Assembly: GCA_029532415.1 (NCBI GenBank)
Contig: JAQOTA010000071.1
Location: 1,240,001 to 1,304,000, forward strand
DNA: 64,000 bases
Direction: 5' to 3'
DNA from: Marasmius tenuissimus
Taxonomy: Eukaryota > Basidiomycota > Agaricomycetes > Agaricales > Marasmiaceae
Part shown: in pieces, positions 20,114 to 32,444 of the stretch
How positions within the stretch are numbered: the stretch's first letter is position 1
Layout: every line of letters starts with the position of its first letter
The notes under the pieces: generated by a model
Database searches by the model: none
What the model was told of the DNA's origin: nothing
Seen by the model: the letters and a program-made list of their open reading frames with translations, nothing else
Translations under genes and position numbers: made by a program

Positions 20114-23100
20114 TCAAGGTAATGGGCGAACCGGGATCATACGCTTGTTGAGGGCATGCCACTCGTCTCGCTCTGACTTCAGAACCTTGTTGAACTTTGC
20201 TCGATTCCTGTCAGTTTCGAAAACCCTCGCCAGCATCGTCTTGGGATCCAGCTCCAGCCGTTCTGGAGTAACACGTTCTTCAGCAGTCGGGCTATCCCTC
20301 TCGATGACCGCAACAACGATCCGAAGATTCTCATCCAACCTTGAGCCCAAGTAAAAGTTGGAGATCCGTCGCACGAGCTTGCCAATGTGCTCAGATTGTC
20401 CACCGACGACCACCATCAAGTTCCGCTCGGTGCTGGCGTTGATCAGATTGCGAGCATGCTGGATGCTAGTAGGGTCATGAATGGCTTCCTTCTTGCCATC
20501 TGAGTTCTTCATGGCGCGCGCCCCACGGTGCCCCTTAACGATACTGAGGTAAACGTCTTCGTTCTCGAAGTTCGCTTGCACCTTGAGGCCCACGAGATTA
20601 GCATGGAGTATCCAGTGTTGGGGGACCGACGCTGCCGATGCGGCTTCCTCTTCCTCTGCCTCGCGAAAGGCCTCTAGGCAAAACGCCTCCAGTCTATCAG
20701 CTGCAATCTGTTCAGAGTGGTCAAGGGGTTCAACTGGCGAAATAGTTGGGATTGAGGGAAGGGGAGCACAAGTCGAGGTAGTCGATGGGTCTGGAACAGG
20801 TAGTCCAACGGAGAAGGGAGAAGATGAGTTAGGGTCCCAATGACTTCCCGGTGTCGTACCGAAGAGCATGTCCTCCATCTCGTGTCCTGACCACTGGGGA
20901 GTAGCGATTGTACTGATCGGGTAAGGAGAAATCGAATTGGGATCCCAGTGAGGTCCCAGTGTCGTATCGGAGTGCATGGTTTCTATCTCTTCTCTTGTCC
21001 ACTGGGGAGTACCAGAACCCTCCGAACGATCCAACTCCTCCACTAGAACCGGGAGCTCCTCGAGGTCGGGTCGAAAGTCGTAAAAAGAGCCGGATCTGAC
21101 AGGGTACGCTTGGTTCAGCAACCTGCCGCTCTTCGTATCGCGGACGCGTAAGTAGTCGACGGTTGCCAGTCCTGTGTTCACGGCCATGTGTGTCTCGAGT
21201 TCGATCCTGAGCTGGATCCCTTTGCGATTCGACAAGGTCTTTCCTAAAACGTGCCGGTCTTTCTGCAAGTTATTCGTCTCGAAGGTGACGTTTACCCCTC
21301 GTACCAATCCTAACTGTCCTTTGAGCTGACCCTTAGTAATGCGTACTCGAGTGCCCAACCACGGTTCACGGCCAGTCAACAATGAGCGAGAGATGCCGTA
21401 GATAACGTTCTGCCTCTCGCTCAAAGGTTGAGCATCTCGCAGTCGTTGCGCCCTACTGGTGATAAAGTTAGAATAATATCTATGAAAAAAGCCAATGTAG
21501 AAGACTCACAGAGTTGTCAATATGTGGTCGTGGTCAGCGAAGACCAACTTCTTGAGTGCATCAACCCACAGGCCAACCATCAATCTTCTTCCAAATCTCC
21601 CCTCCACCCTCTCCACCATCTCAACACGGCCGATGCACCCGCTTTGAGGCCCTCTGGTCACCCGTACCTCAATCCCTACCCAGGGAACCGGGACAAGCTC
21701 CCTCCTCGTACCAAACACGTCGAGACGAGTGTCTCTCTCCACAGGAGAAGGTATTCGCTTTGCTGCGTTGACATGGCAGGTTGCGAAGATGTGATATTCG
21801 GGTATGATCACGGTAAGGATGTCCTCGTATCTGGCGAGAACGCGACCATGTTTACCGCAATCTTTCCCTGTCATTATGATGACCCAGTCATCTTTCTTGT
21901 GAGGCTTGAGAAGATGTCGGACTTGAGCAGCATGTTCGCCCTTGCTGACTACCTCCTGAAGCCTTCGTTGTTCACGCCGAGTTTCTTCTTCCTTCCTCTC
22001 TCGCAGAAACTTCCCCTCAGGTGTCTCGTTCGCATAGTCAACGGGACCAACGATAGACTTCAAGACCTGCTCCGCGTCTACCTTGGTGCTCACGATGGCC
22101 ATCTGGGGGTTACTCAACCTAGCTTGGACCTGCAAGTGCTTGAAGGTAACGATCATTCCGCGGCGAGGGGTCTGATTCGATGCAGATGGTGGAGAAGGAT
22201 CGGTCCAAACGACATCTTCGCCGTCGTCAAAGGACCACCCGGAGGGATGGGGGAAAGGAGAGGATTGAAGGATGAAGTGGTTCGACTCCCTGAAAGCTTT
22301 CTCGAGCTTGAGTGGAATCGAAGTCGCGAGTAGAAGGTCCTTTCGATGATAGTTGGTAATGAGTAGTCCCTCGGGGACAAACATCAAGTTGTTGTATCGG
22401 TAGAGCTTGAGTTCCCCAACTTTGACCTTTTCAACATTATCGTACTCTTTGGCGTTGAATAGACGGGGAGGATTGCGGTGAACGGAGGATCCGTCAGTTT
22501 CGCTGGCAAAAGGTCGAATAATGTCCGGATCCTCCTGTTGTAGCTCAGACTTTTCGCGTTTGCTGAGAGGATGCCGTGGCACGAGGAGAACCTGAAATTC
22601 GTCGCGTTTACAGCGAAGATCCTCCAGTTCGAGGAAATCCACGCCTCTTTGTTCGTGGCGCAACTCGTGAATGAATTCCCTCTGTTCAGCCCTCATCTGC
22701 TCGATATCCTTTTCATGCTCGAGCCTCCGCTTCTTCGCCGGGTTGTACTTCAGTTTATTCTGAAGGATCTCCTCCCGTTCCCTGTCTTCTTCGTCGTCTT
22801 CGAAGTCTCGTGGCAGCGAGATCGCTATACCCACGTCGCCACGGTATGTCCCAGAGCAAACGGTCACCCATTCGAGAGGCCCAACGTACTCTCTCAATCG
22901 GGTACTGACGGCACGAGAATATCGTTTCTTCTCTTCGCGAATGTAGCCGCGATCCAAAGTGGAGGTATTGGCGTTTTCGGCATTCCTGTTGAGTGTATGA
23001 ATACGCTCCCAAGGGTCCATTCGATCAACGAGAGGGATCTGAGAGATGGGCCTCGAGAGCCGGGGAGACATGGAAGGAAACGTTGGTACAGTTGGTGGTT

Positions 23101-23460
23101 CTGAGGAAGATGGAAGGAATAACGGAGTGTGTCGAGGTGGGGATGGTCTTTCATTGGGCTTAGGATCGCGGACATAACGAGTAGTGAGGTCGTCGCAGAG
23201 AGCATCTACAAATGCCTGTTGATCTGCGCGTGCTTCAGGGGACACTTGTGTACGGGAAGAAGTGGGATCTGTGCAGAAAACAACATTGAAACCCAGTGCA
23301 ATAACAAAAGTAAGGTGAACTTACCGTTGTCGTCGTCGTCACTGAACTCGAAGTGCTCCTCGTCTTCCAATTCTCCTTCATCCTCGTCATTTCCATCCTC
23401 TACGGCAGCAACGTCCAGAAACGAGTCAACGCCTGTTCTTTTGCGCTTTCCAGCAGCCAT
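20114..23460 (-). CDS. Spt5-like KOW-domain protein, 1078 aa
   Basis: Three exons (23325-23460, 21510-23268, 20114-21455) splice in frame to 1078 aa. The N-terminus (MAAGKRKRTGVDSFLD) runs into an acidic patch DEDEGELEDEEHFEF, as in the transcription elongation factor Spt5. Several KOW-type segments are visible: EWVTVCSGTYRGDVGIA near residue 180, WVIIMTGKDCGKHGRV near 510, VGIEVRVTRGPQSGCIGRV near 590 and GTRVRITKGQLKGQLGLVRG near 660. The C-terminal third is Pro/Ser-rich and lacks Spt5 CTR heptads. KOW modules bind RNA or ribosomal/RNAP partners; true Spt5 pairs with Spt4 on RNA polymerase II. This is probably a divergent, agaric-expanded paralogue rather than the essential SPT5. The antisense plus-strand ORFs at 21428-22333 and 22571-23104 are shadows. 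Confidence 0.75.
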
Positions 23461-23797
23461 CAAGCTTCGAGTTTTCGCGGGGTGAGAGTTGTAAGTCCTG
23501 AAAACAACAGAGTCAGCGTGTCTTTTCCACAGATGCATGGAATATAGCTCATACCAATTGAGAACGTGAAGAACGATGCACCTAGTTCATGGTGCGGCAG
23601 CAACTGAGCCTGTAAAATAGACCGTCAGCATCTTTGGCTGGGTTTTTTCGTTTTCGTCTATGGTAAAAGAATTTTTATGGGGCTTTTTGCCGCCATTGCA
23701 TTCGCTCATTTACTTAGAGAACGATTGGATTGTAATTGTTATATTCTACTCTAATTATTCTATGATTGTGAGGCACACTTACCTCGCAACGAGGACC
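23461..23797. other. Intergenic, presumed promoter of the KOW gene
   Basis: Upstream of the minus-strand KOW gene. AT-rich from 23650 to 23780. No separate gene seen. Confidence 0.4.
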
Positions 23798-24087
23798 ACC
23801 TGAGCTTGACGGTGGTGGTTCTGGTTCAAGAGTCGCATAGGTGGCTGTGCAGTTCGAACGCCCACGATATTCCCAGCGTGATGCGGAAATCAGCTAGCGC
23901 CCGGAAAATATCAAGCGCCGTAGAGATAACAGATAACAGGACAGATAAGACGGTCTAATCTCTACGGCGCTTGATATTTTCCGGGCGCTAGCTGATTTCC
24001 ACATCACGCTGGGAATATCGTGGGCGTTCGAACTGCACAGCCACCTATGCGACTCTTGAACCAGAACCACCACCGTCAAGCTCAGGT
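23798..24087. repeat. Near-perfect palindrome: two 130-bp arms, 30-bp loop
   Basis: 23798-23927 is the reverse complement of 23958-24087 with only one mismatch seen (GATGCGG against GATGTGG), around a 30-nt spacer. It begins ACCTGAGCTTGACGG and ends TCAAGCTCAGGT. It lies between the KOW gene and the transposase gene. Such an inverted duplication would form a long hairpin in DNA or RNA. No ORF within it looks real. Confidence 0.92.
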
Positions 24088-24361
24088 AAGAATCCCTACA
24101 ACATTCCCTACATAGTACAAACCGTATTATACCTACAATAACAAGCGAGTTATGTATAAGTAAGCCTTGAGAACCAAAGAAGAGTTGAAAAGACTCGCGA
24201 AAAACGGATAAAAAAAAAAAAACCAGCACAATTCATGCTGCTAGGACGACTCATGTTCCTAGGACGACTCATGCTGCCTCGAATAACGATGCTGATTCGC
24301 CCTCTTGTTTTCTAGGTTGTTGACCGACCTGGTGTTGGCCGCTGTCTATTTATTGACCCCG
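24088..24361. other. Leader of the Plavaka-type gene
   Basis: Contains an A-run (about 24210-24223) and a short tandem CTAGGACGACTCATG repeat (24242-24272) before the transposase start codon. Confidence 0.4.
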
Positions 24362-27300
24362 ATGCCGGTGAGTTCATTCTTCTGACGCCATGCATTCCGT
24401 GCATCCAGCTGACTATTGCGTTTTTCTCAGTTATGTTTATATTGCTCTCGTGAATTTGATTCTCGCCGTAGCCTCAGCAATCACCACCGCTATTGTCGTG
24501 TAAAACGTCTTGGTGAAGCGAGCCAGATAGATGGAACGATTGGTGTAGCTCCTCAGGAAGCTGAGGAGGACCCAGGGAGGCAGGATGAAGAAGAGATTTT
24601 GTTGGATGAAGACCACGGCGAACCAGGGCAGTCCGAACAAACCCAGAATATCCCGGAGCCTGTCGTTGAAGAAACGCCGGTGAACTCGCAGACCAGGGAA
24701 AGGTCGCAACGGACGCGCAAAATACCGGTTCGTTACATAGAGATGGACCTCTCCTCTCGATGCGGTTTTCTCTCGCAAGCAATGCCAGAACCAGAACCAG
24801 AACCCGCCCCCATCCCTGAACCAGAGCCAGATCCTCAGCCATCCCCCGAACCAGATCCTCAGCCAACGCCAGAGCCAGATCCACTCTTCGTCTCGTCAAA
24901 GGATGAGTTCGGACTTTTCACTGTCTATCGATTTGGACTTCCATCCCGGAACCCAGACGATGATATCGCCATGGACGATCTGGTTGATTCGGGAGGATTC
25001 GCAGTCAATCCTATACGAGGCCGTCGACCAGGTGCAGTATTTGGTACTCGAAAAGTCGATACCCCATCATCTGCATCGATTGCTATGTCTACCGAGAACA
25101 TCGCAACGGCCGACCGCCCAGAAACCACAGATACCCCCGCATCTGACGAAAACGAAGGGAAATCCGCTTACCTCCCATTCTCGAACCCCACCTCATTCCG
25201 TCTTATGGACTGGTACTACAACACGGCAGCAAATGGTCTTTCCTTGTTCAACTTCAACGAGCTCGTTGCCATCTTCCGCCATCCAGACTACGACCCTTCT
25301 CACATCGCAAAGTTTGATTGTGTCAAAGAAGGGAAGAAAATGGATGCCTACGTTGGCGGAGAAATCCCCGAGGGCAAGGGCAAAGGCAAACTCGTAGCAG
25401 TAGAAGCAGTGTCCGGTGAAGAGATTCCGGCCGCTGAAAAGTCTCTAGCAACAGGACTTCCCTTCACCTCGTATTCGGGATGGAATGAAGGCTTCGTTGA
25501 TATACCCCTTCCACGCGCTGGCCATAAGTGCACAGAGCACGAAACCTACAAGTTCAGAGTGGACGATATATGGTACCGGAGTGCCCTTTCCGCCATTCAG
25601 GACGACTTTCAGGACACGTCGTTCTATTCATTCCACCTCAAACCATTCAAGCAGTTCTGGCAGCCAGAACCTGACGGCCCGATTCAAAGGGTATACTCGG
25701 AGGTCTACACATCCGACAGGATGTTGGAGATGGAACAGGATGTGCTACGGAGGGTACCTGCTGACTGCAATCACGAAGTGGTCGTAGTTGCCATCATGCA
25801 GTACTCCGATAGTACCAACCTCACGCATTTCGGGGATCGGTCTATCTGGCCTGGATACATCTCGTTCGGGAATATGTCAAAGTATCGGCGGTCCAATCCG
25901 TCCATGTTTGCGATGAACCACATCGTGTATGTTCCGAAGGTGGGTTTCCCGCCTCGTCTTTCATCACTTACGTTCTAACGACTCTTCCAGATACCAGATT
26001 CTTTCAAACAGACATACAAGGACCTACTGGAACGCGCTGTCACCGACGAGGTACTCCGCTTCGTTAAGCGTGAGATGATACAGCTCGTTTGGGCGCTGAT
26101 ACTATCCGATCCCAACTTTGTGGATGCGTACCTCAACGGCAAGTTGGAACGATGTGCTGATGGCGTCCTTCGCCTATTGTTTCCAAGGCTTTTCGCGCAC
26201 TCCGCTGACTACGTAGAAAAGTAAGCCAATCCCCTCGCACTGCAAGGCAACACTCTTAACCAGATTATTTCCAGGGTCTTGTTAGCAAGCATCAAGTTTC
26301 TATCAGCGTTTCCGTGTCCCCAATGCATGATCAAGAAGTCACAGATACACATGCTTGGAACTAAATTGGATCGTAAACGTAGAGACAAGCAGCGAGAGGA
26401 CTCGGACGAGCGCAGGTCCCGTGTGGAGGAAGCTCGTGAATGCATCTTCGAATATGGGATGGCTTTGACGAGCGAGTTCGTCACGGAACTGATGAGGGGA
26501 ACATCAGAGCAAGTGGACAGGGTAAGTCTTCCTCTCCGTGGATTCCAATACCCACGAACTTACTGGTCGTTATAGAATACGTTTTCCGGGCTGCTCCACC
26601 AAGTAGGAGACAATTTCTACGATGTCATCGTCGCCGACACGATGCACGAACTCGCGGGTTTGATGGAGAATATATTCAAACAATGCAATCGTCTTGTCTT
26701 TGCTGGAGATTCGGGAAATCTAGATGTTCTAAACGAAAGGTAAGCCTTGGACAGTTTGACACTGATCCTGGCTTACACCCTTCAAAGGTTCCGCAGAGTT
26801 CCTACGTTTGACAACGGCACCATTCGCCGATTCGTGAACAACGTCACCCTGATGAAGAAGTTTGCATTCAGGGACTTTGAGGACGTGATACAGGTAAGAT
26901 AACTTGCGAGTTCCTTTTGTTTGGATACTGAACAATTTGACCAGTGTGCTATTCCCTGCTTTGAGGGCTTGTTGCCCGAGCCGCACAACAAGGACCTCCT
27001 CGATCTACTCTGGGACTTCAATGTCCTCATGGCATACGCGTCGCTTGGTCTACACACAGACTCTACCGTGGCGACGCTTGACAGTACCATTACGGAGTTG
27101 GGGAAATCGTTACGACGTTTCGCGAATACTACCTGCGCAGCTTATGAGACGAGGGAGATCCCCGAGGAGGCGGAGAAACGACGGAATGCGGAGGCCAGAC
27201 GTGAGGAGAAAAGGCTGAAAGAGGGAAAACAGACGAAGAAGAGGGGCACCAAGCGGGATCACGACGACGAAGACGGACGTTTATTGAAGACATTCAGCAT

Positions 27301-28813
27301 CAACACGATCAAGACTCACTTGATAACACACTACCCCTACTTCATCAAGAAGTTTGGTAGCTTGGATAGCTACACGACACGTTTGGTTGGTTGGTTTTTC
27401 TGTCCCAAATTCCGTTACTAATGTCTTGACAGGGAGAACGTGAACATATTCGCACCAAGAAGTTGTACAGTAGAACGAACAAGAAGAATCATGAGCCTCA
27501 AATGGCCATGTACCACAGACGATCACGAATGCTTCATTCCGTTCGTGTCAAGGCGAGGTTCGCAGATCATCACAAGAGAAAGGATGGCGTGTATACCCTG
27601 CCAGATCGGGAGAGGCTGCCCCCCGGAAATCCCAAGGAAAAATACCAGATATCTACCAGCGAACGATACCCGCTGCGTCTGGATGATTTTCTGTATGAGA
27701 ACGCCGGTGATCCTGCGGTGGCGGTACGTAGTTATTGTGCTATTGACCAACATCATTATTGATTCTCTTCCAGAACTTTGAAGAAGACTTGCGCGCCCAT
27801 CTCCTCTACCGACTTTGCAATCTCTCTGGCGACGAGAAGCTGAGCAAGGAGGAGTTGAGAAGTCTCGTTTTCGTCAAGAATCGCATCTACACTCACCGGA
27901 CCTATCGTATACACTACAACACGTACAACTTGCGTCGCAAGGCTCAAACGATCAACCCTCGTACCCATCCAGACATTAAGATGCTGGCAGATGAGGTCAC
28001 TGCTCAGGAGCAAGGGCACCCTTATCACTATGCTAGGGTCATCGGAATATTTCACGCGAACGTACGGGTATTCGACCCCAATCTGCCGTATGAAGACATG
28101 AAGGTTCGGAAGATGAATTTCCTTTGGGTTCGATGGTACGAGTTGGACACGACGCACCGACACGGATGGAAAGCTAAACGACTCCCCAAACTACGATTTC
28201 TACCGGCAAACGATCCCCAAGCGTTCGGATTCGTCGATCCTGCCACGGTACTTCGAGGGGCTTTCCTTGAACCCGCGTTCGAAGATGGTTTCACTCATAT
28301 CTCGACAACGATCGGCGGTATCCTTGGTGAGGATTCCGTCTGCAGAGTGTACCACGGCTTTCACAATGGGAAGCCCGCCGTTGAGCTCGGAGACTGGCGT
28401 GCCTACTACGCCAACTTGTGAGTCCATTGTTCTTCTACGAGAATTCCCATGCTAACTGTTTGAATAGCTTCGGCGACCGTGATCTATTCATGAGGAATCG
28501 CGGTGGAGGTGTTGGACATTCAACACGCGCTTTCACTCAAGAGTTGGAACGTGAGGCGACCATGAACGATACGCCTCTCCCCAATTACGACCCAGCGACA
28601 GGAGAGATACTGGAAGATGTCCCTGAAGATCTCGAGGTTGGAGAGGATCCTGAGGAGCAGAACGAACATCGCGCGTTCTCGGACGAGGACGAAATCAGCT
28701 CCTTGGATGGAAGCTCGTCAGACGAGCCCGGACTGGATATCTACGACTCGAACGACAGCAGCGATGAAGATGAATGGGTCGACGTGGATGAGGCTGGGGA
28801 TGGCTTGGATTAG
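24362..28813 (+). CDS. Plavaka/KDZ-type DNA transposase-like protein with N-terminal C2H2 zinc finger
   Basis: Ten exons: 24362-24367, 24431-25939, 25991-26220, 26275-26521, 26576-26739, 26788-26893, 26945-27386, 27433-27723, 27774-28417 and 28468-28813, all with GT..AG introns of about 46-63 nt. The first coding exon is only two codons (Met-Pro), chosen because it splices onto LCLYCSREFDSRRSLSNHHRYC, a C2H2 finger. Diagnostic Plavaka-type blocks follow: YISFGNMSKYRRSNPS, DVIVADTMHELAGLMENIF, RRVPTFDNGTIRRFVNNV, FRDFEDVIQCAIPCFEGLLP, HRRSRM and MRNRGGGVGHSTR. These are domesticated or mobile CACTA-related transposases typical of Agaricomycetes. The acidic C-terminal tail (DEDEISSLDGSSSDE) is common in the family. 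The reading frame appears intact. No matching terminal repeats were found, so mobility is unproven. Confidence 0.88.
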
Positions 28814-28938
28814 CGCTTCGATGCCATCCTCCACCTCGAGATCGTCGTGCGGGTACATACTCTACCAGTCGGGGCAACACCCCTCACCCGCAGGTGTTGC
28901 CCATGCCCAAGAAATGATACTACAAAAGACTACTTCTA

Positions 28939-30665
28939 CTACTTCTTCTCAACACGAATCACTTTCGAAACCAGACAATCAATTGCTTGTACCAAAGGTA
29001 CGATTTTAACATCTACTGTCATGTTATCGGGAACTAATACTAACTCAAATACTTCGTTGTGCCTCCTCGTGCAGTCATCACAACGGCCTCTTGGCCTCGA
29101 AACACATTCTTGATGGAGTTTGAGGTGTACCAGTCGTTCTAGGTAAGTCAGCGGTGCAACTTATCGGCGAGACAGTATAACTTACCGGTAAGATGGCAGT
29201 GTTGCACCTTTACTTCGTCAAACCACTCCTGGTTTTGCGAATGACACTGCCGGCGCCACTCCGTTTCCCGCCTTTTGACATCGCCGGTCCTCCCAACCTT
29301 GAAAAGGCCGGTGTCGGGATCTTTCACGTCCGTGTGGATCCGGTAACAATAGATTGAACCCTCCACCTCAAACTTCGGCAACGAAATGCCCCTGAGGGTG
29401 ATGCCTAGGACCCGTTCGACAATTCCGACCATGGATGGGTCCACCCACTCCCAAGGGCGAGCATCAGATTGCCTCGGCGATGGCTGGACTTTATCCATGG
29501 CGACGACAGAGGAACGGCGGCGCACGTCGTCTAGAGGTTCATAAGTGAACAACGGTCGCTGACGAGAGGTCGACGTTGACGATCGTGTATAGTACACCGG
29601 CGCGTACTGAGGGTCAGGGCCGGAGTTGAAGGAAATGGAGCCGATCGTCGAGGGCGAAAGCTGGAGTCGTTGATCGTAGGCGTACGGATCAACGATTGCG
29701 TTGATGGTGGAGGGATAGGCGTAATAGCCATTCAAGAAATGTGAGGAGTTGGTTGACGAGGGATGGGGAGGATACGCGTAGGCGGTCGAGGTTGACGGAT
29801 ACGAGGGAAATTGCGTTCCGGATTCATAGTCTGTGGGCAAGGAATAGGCTGGATCAGCATAGGCGTTCGACGCCGAGGGATGCATGTTCAAGATTGGGGG
29901 GTGGAGTTTCAACGTTGAGGGATGTGGGTTCATGATCGGGGTACAGTCGTTGGACGTAGAGGAATAGCCGGTCAACGTCGACGGATAAAAGTTCAAGAAG
30001 GTTGGGGGGGAATAGTTGAAGACCGGGCCCGTATGATTATACAAGGTCGGCGTGTTTTCGTTGAGCATCGTTGGACCAACGTTGAACGTCGGAGGACAAT
30101 CGTCTAACCGGGGACCAAAATTACCCGACGCCGGGCCAAAACCATCCATCGTCGGCCCAAAACCGTTTATATTGGACTGATAGATGTCTTCGGCGGTCGG
30201 ATCCAAAGTCGGGGGGAAGTCGTCCAACGCCGGCCCAAAGTCATCCGACATCGAGTCAAAACCGTCTAACGCCGGGCCAAAACCATCCAACGTCGGCCCA
30301 AGAACGTTCAGGTCGGACTGATGGACATGTTCGTCAGTCGGATTCAAGGTCAGGGGGAAGTCGTTCAACGCCGGCCCATAGTCGTCCAACATCGAGTCAA
30401 AACCGTCCGGCGTCGGTCCAAAACCGTCCAACGTCGGCCCAAGAACGTTCAGGTCGGACTGGTAGACGTGTTCGTCAGTCGGATTCAAGGTCAAGGGGAA
30501 GTCGTTCAACGCAGGCCCAAAGTCGTCCAACATCGAGTCAAAGTCGACCAACATCGAGTCAAAATCGTCCGGCGTCGGTCCAAAACCGTCCAACGTCGGC
30601 CCAAGAACGTTCAGGTCGGACTGGTAGACGTGCTCGGTAGTCTGAGGGAGCCAAAATTCGTTCAT
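28939..30665 (-). CDS. T5orf172/GIY-YIG-family protein with N-terminal tandem repeats, 559 aa
   Basis: Exon 1 is 29186-30665 and exon 2 is 28939-29138. The 47-nt intron restores HCHLT-ERLVHLKLHQEC and ends in VEKK and TAG. Residues ~8-160 are imperfect 47-aa repeats (QSDLNVLGPTLDGFGPT..DDFGPALNDFPLTLNPT), then a low-complexity Thr/Ser/Pro/Tyr region. The C-terminal ~150 residues carry YCYRIHTDVKDPDTGLFKVGRTGDVKRRETEW, then a CxxC..H pattern (CDDCTRRHNEVFEL), matching the T5orf172 (GIY-YIG-like) domain common in agarics. The presumed activity is DNA binding or nicking; the substrate is unknown. Without exon 2 the conserved C-terminus would be lost, so the two-exon model is preferred. Confidence 0.82.
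30180..30645 (-). repeat. Coding minisatellite, 141-bp period
   Basis: The word GGTCGGACTG recurs at 30311, 30452 and 30614. The spacings are 141 and 162 bp, the latter being 141 plus an inserted 21-bp duplication that encodes the seven-residue unit VDFDSML. A fourth, degenerate unit lies toward 30180. All units stay in frame. Confidence 0.85.
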
Positions 30666-30849
30666 ATTCGACGGAAAGTGAGAAGAAAGTCGTCCTAGGA
30701 GGCAAAAATGTCCAGCAGAGGTGCAAAAAAGCCCTGTAAGTGCTCAAAACCTGTCAAAAATCGATTTGGAACGCACCTTGACCCTTTTCCTACAGTCTAT
30801 ATCCTTGGTTTGGGTCCTGGGATGGTGCAGAGGGCAGAGGAAGGCAGTT

Positions 30850-30886
30850 GGGGGGATGTGGGGGGAAGTGGGGGGGAAGTGGGGGG
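30850..30886 (+). other. Four G-runs, strong G-quadruplex motif
   Basis: Runs of 6, 6, 7 and 6 G separated by four-base loops, 185 bp upstream of the T5orf172 start codon, with the G-rich strand as template strand for that gene. The pattern satisfies the usual quadruplex definition comfortably. Confidence 0.8.
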
Positions 30887-31099
30887 TTTGATGGTGGTGG
30901 TTGATGGTCAAGAGGGAATGAGGCTGCGCCCAATGGCCGCGTGCGCCTCATGGCATCGCCGTTACGTCGTCATCGACCACCATGACGACGGCGATGGTTT
31001 GTACGTCGTTTGGGGTAGGTACAGTACTTACACTTGTACCCCACATTATTTTTTGTCAAAAAAAATCTGTATTCATGTCTAAATATGGTAATTGTGATA

Positions 31100-31345
31100 T
31101 TCAGGCCTAATTATAAGTTTAAATGAGCTCTCTGTGAGCCTCAGACGGTACATAAGGGCCCATAAACTCGTTTGAACTTCCTGAACAGACTCAGGACCGA
31201 TCATAAACGATCATGAACCGCTCCTGAGCCTCAGGAAGTTCATGAGCGCTTATGAGGCGCGTGAGTCTCAGGGCCGTTCACGTACTCACATAAGCGCCCT
31301 GAGCGAATATGTGAGTACATGAACGGCCCGCACTTTTTCTGGTGT
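31100..31345. repeat. GTGAGC/GCTCAC repeat, copy 2, with a 22-bp-arm hairpin
   Basis: Inverse of the repeat at 17131-17430, ending CACTTTTTCTGGTG. It includes a 22-bp inverted repeat with one mismatch (31271-31292 against 31308-31329, loop 15 nt). Confidence 0.65.
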
Positions 31346-31459
31346 GTGTTCCCCGCTTCTCTTGAGATATGAGGTACCCATACAGTTGTGAATATTTGTA
31401 AAATTCTGATGAAATCTCACGTTCTCGCTTGTCTATTCACAGCTCCGACACCAGAAAAT

Positions 31460-31670
31460 GTGTACCTAGATTTTGATAACTCGTGAGCGATTACAGCGTA
31501 TGTGAGAGTATATGAGAAGGTGGGCTGTGCATGAGCACTTGTGAACAGCTGTGAGGGTCAGGCTGGTTCATAAGCACTCATGAGTATCTGTGAGTCTACA
31601 ATCACCTCATGAGTTGTCAGAAGCCAGCTTGAGCCTCACAGTTGCTTCATGACAGCCCATGACCTATTCG
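31460..31670. repeat. GTGAGC repeat, copy 3
   Basis: Begins ACACCAGAAAATGTG and carries repeated CTCATGAG/GTGAGTC words. It faces copy 2 head to head about 115 bp away. Confidence 0.5.
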
Positions 31671-32440
31671 CGGGCCCAATCTGAGTCTTACAAGCGGAAG
31701 CAGTGTCAGGCGCTTGATTTCTCCTGGGCGTTAGACGAAATGGACACTGCGTGGAAAGTTTCATGGACATGCGGACTACACAGCCACCTCATCCCACCCT
31801 TGTACCGCACCCACCCGGCAACGACCTCGTCCTTGCCCTTGCCCACTCTGTTGATGCTGGCACCCTACCACTCTCATTGCCATGGACTCTGAAGGAACTT
31901 TCAAGCCACGAATTACCCAGATAATGAATTGGGTATCGTCAGTATGGGTCACGGTTGAGGTATGTTGCTGGGGTCTATTTTCTATGCCCATTGCCCATGC
32001 TCAATGCCATCTTTGTTACTCCAGGCTTCAAATGGAAGGCTCTGAAAGTATACATCAATATTTTCTCCCTTTGCAAGTAATTGGGTCGACCGTGAAGACA
32101 CGAGATATCTTTTACTTTGAGAAAGGATAGACGGCTGTAAACCAGTCTGCTGTACAAGAGATCTCCAAAGGCAACGTGTGGATACTCATAAGGGAAAGGT
32201 ACGTGGAACCTTCTCTCCTCATACTCAGCTGTTGACGGTTGGGCTGATTTTTACCGACCTAGATTACCCAGCAGATTGATAATAAACAGTGAACTGGACC
32301 GCTGGAAGTACTGTCGAACATGCACTTGGACAAACGTGATCAAGCCTCAGGGTCCGTGCACTACCGACGTCATGATGAGGCTGGCGGGCTAAGGATTGCC
32401 GTTTATAGGCAAGAGAAAAACGGCACACGGACCACCTCAA
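31671..32440. other. Gene-poor stretch
   Basis: Several short ORFs (for example 31659-31892 and 31882-32130) lack domains and typical intron/exon structure. Nothing supported. Confidence 0.4.
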
Positions 32441-32444
32441 GGGG

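Noticed and set aside
21428..22333. Long plus-strand ORFs (301 and 177 aa) opposite the KOW gene
   Set aside because: They are antisense to a well-supported spliced gene with KOW motifs and have no domain of their own; they mirror its codon composition.
30180..30645. Tandem array as a CRISPR-like repeat
   Set aside because: Repeats are contiguous, in-frame coding units without spacers, in a eukaryotic gene.
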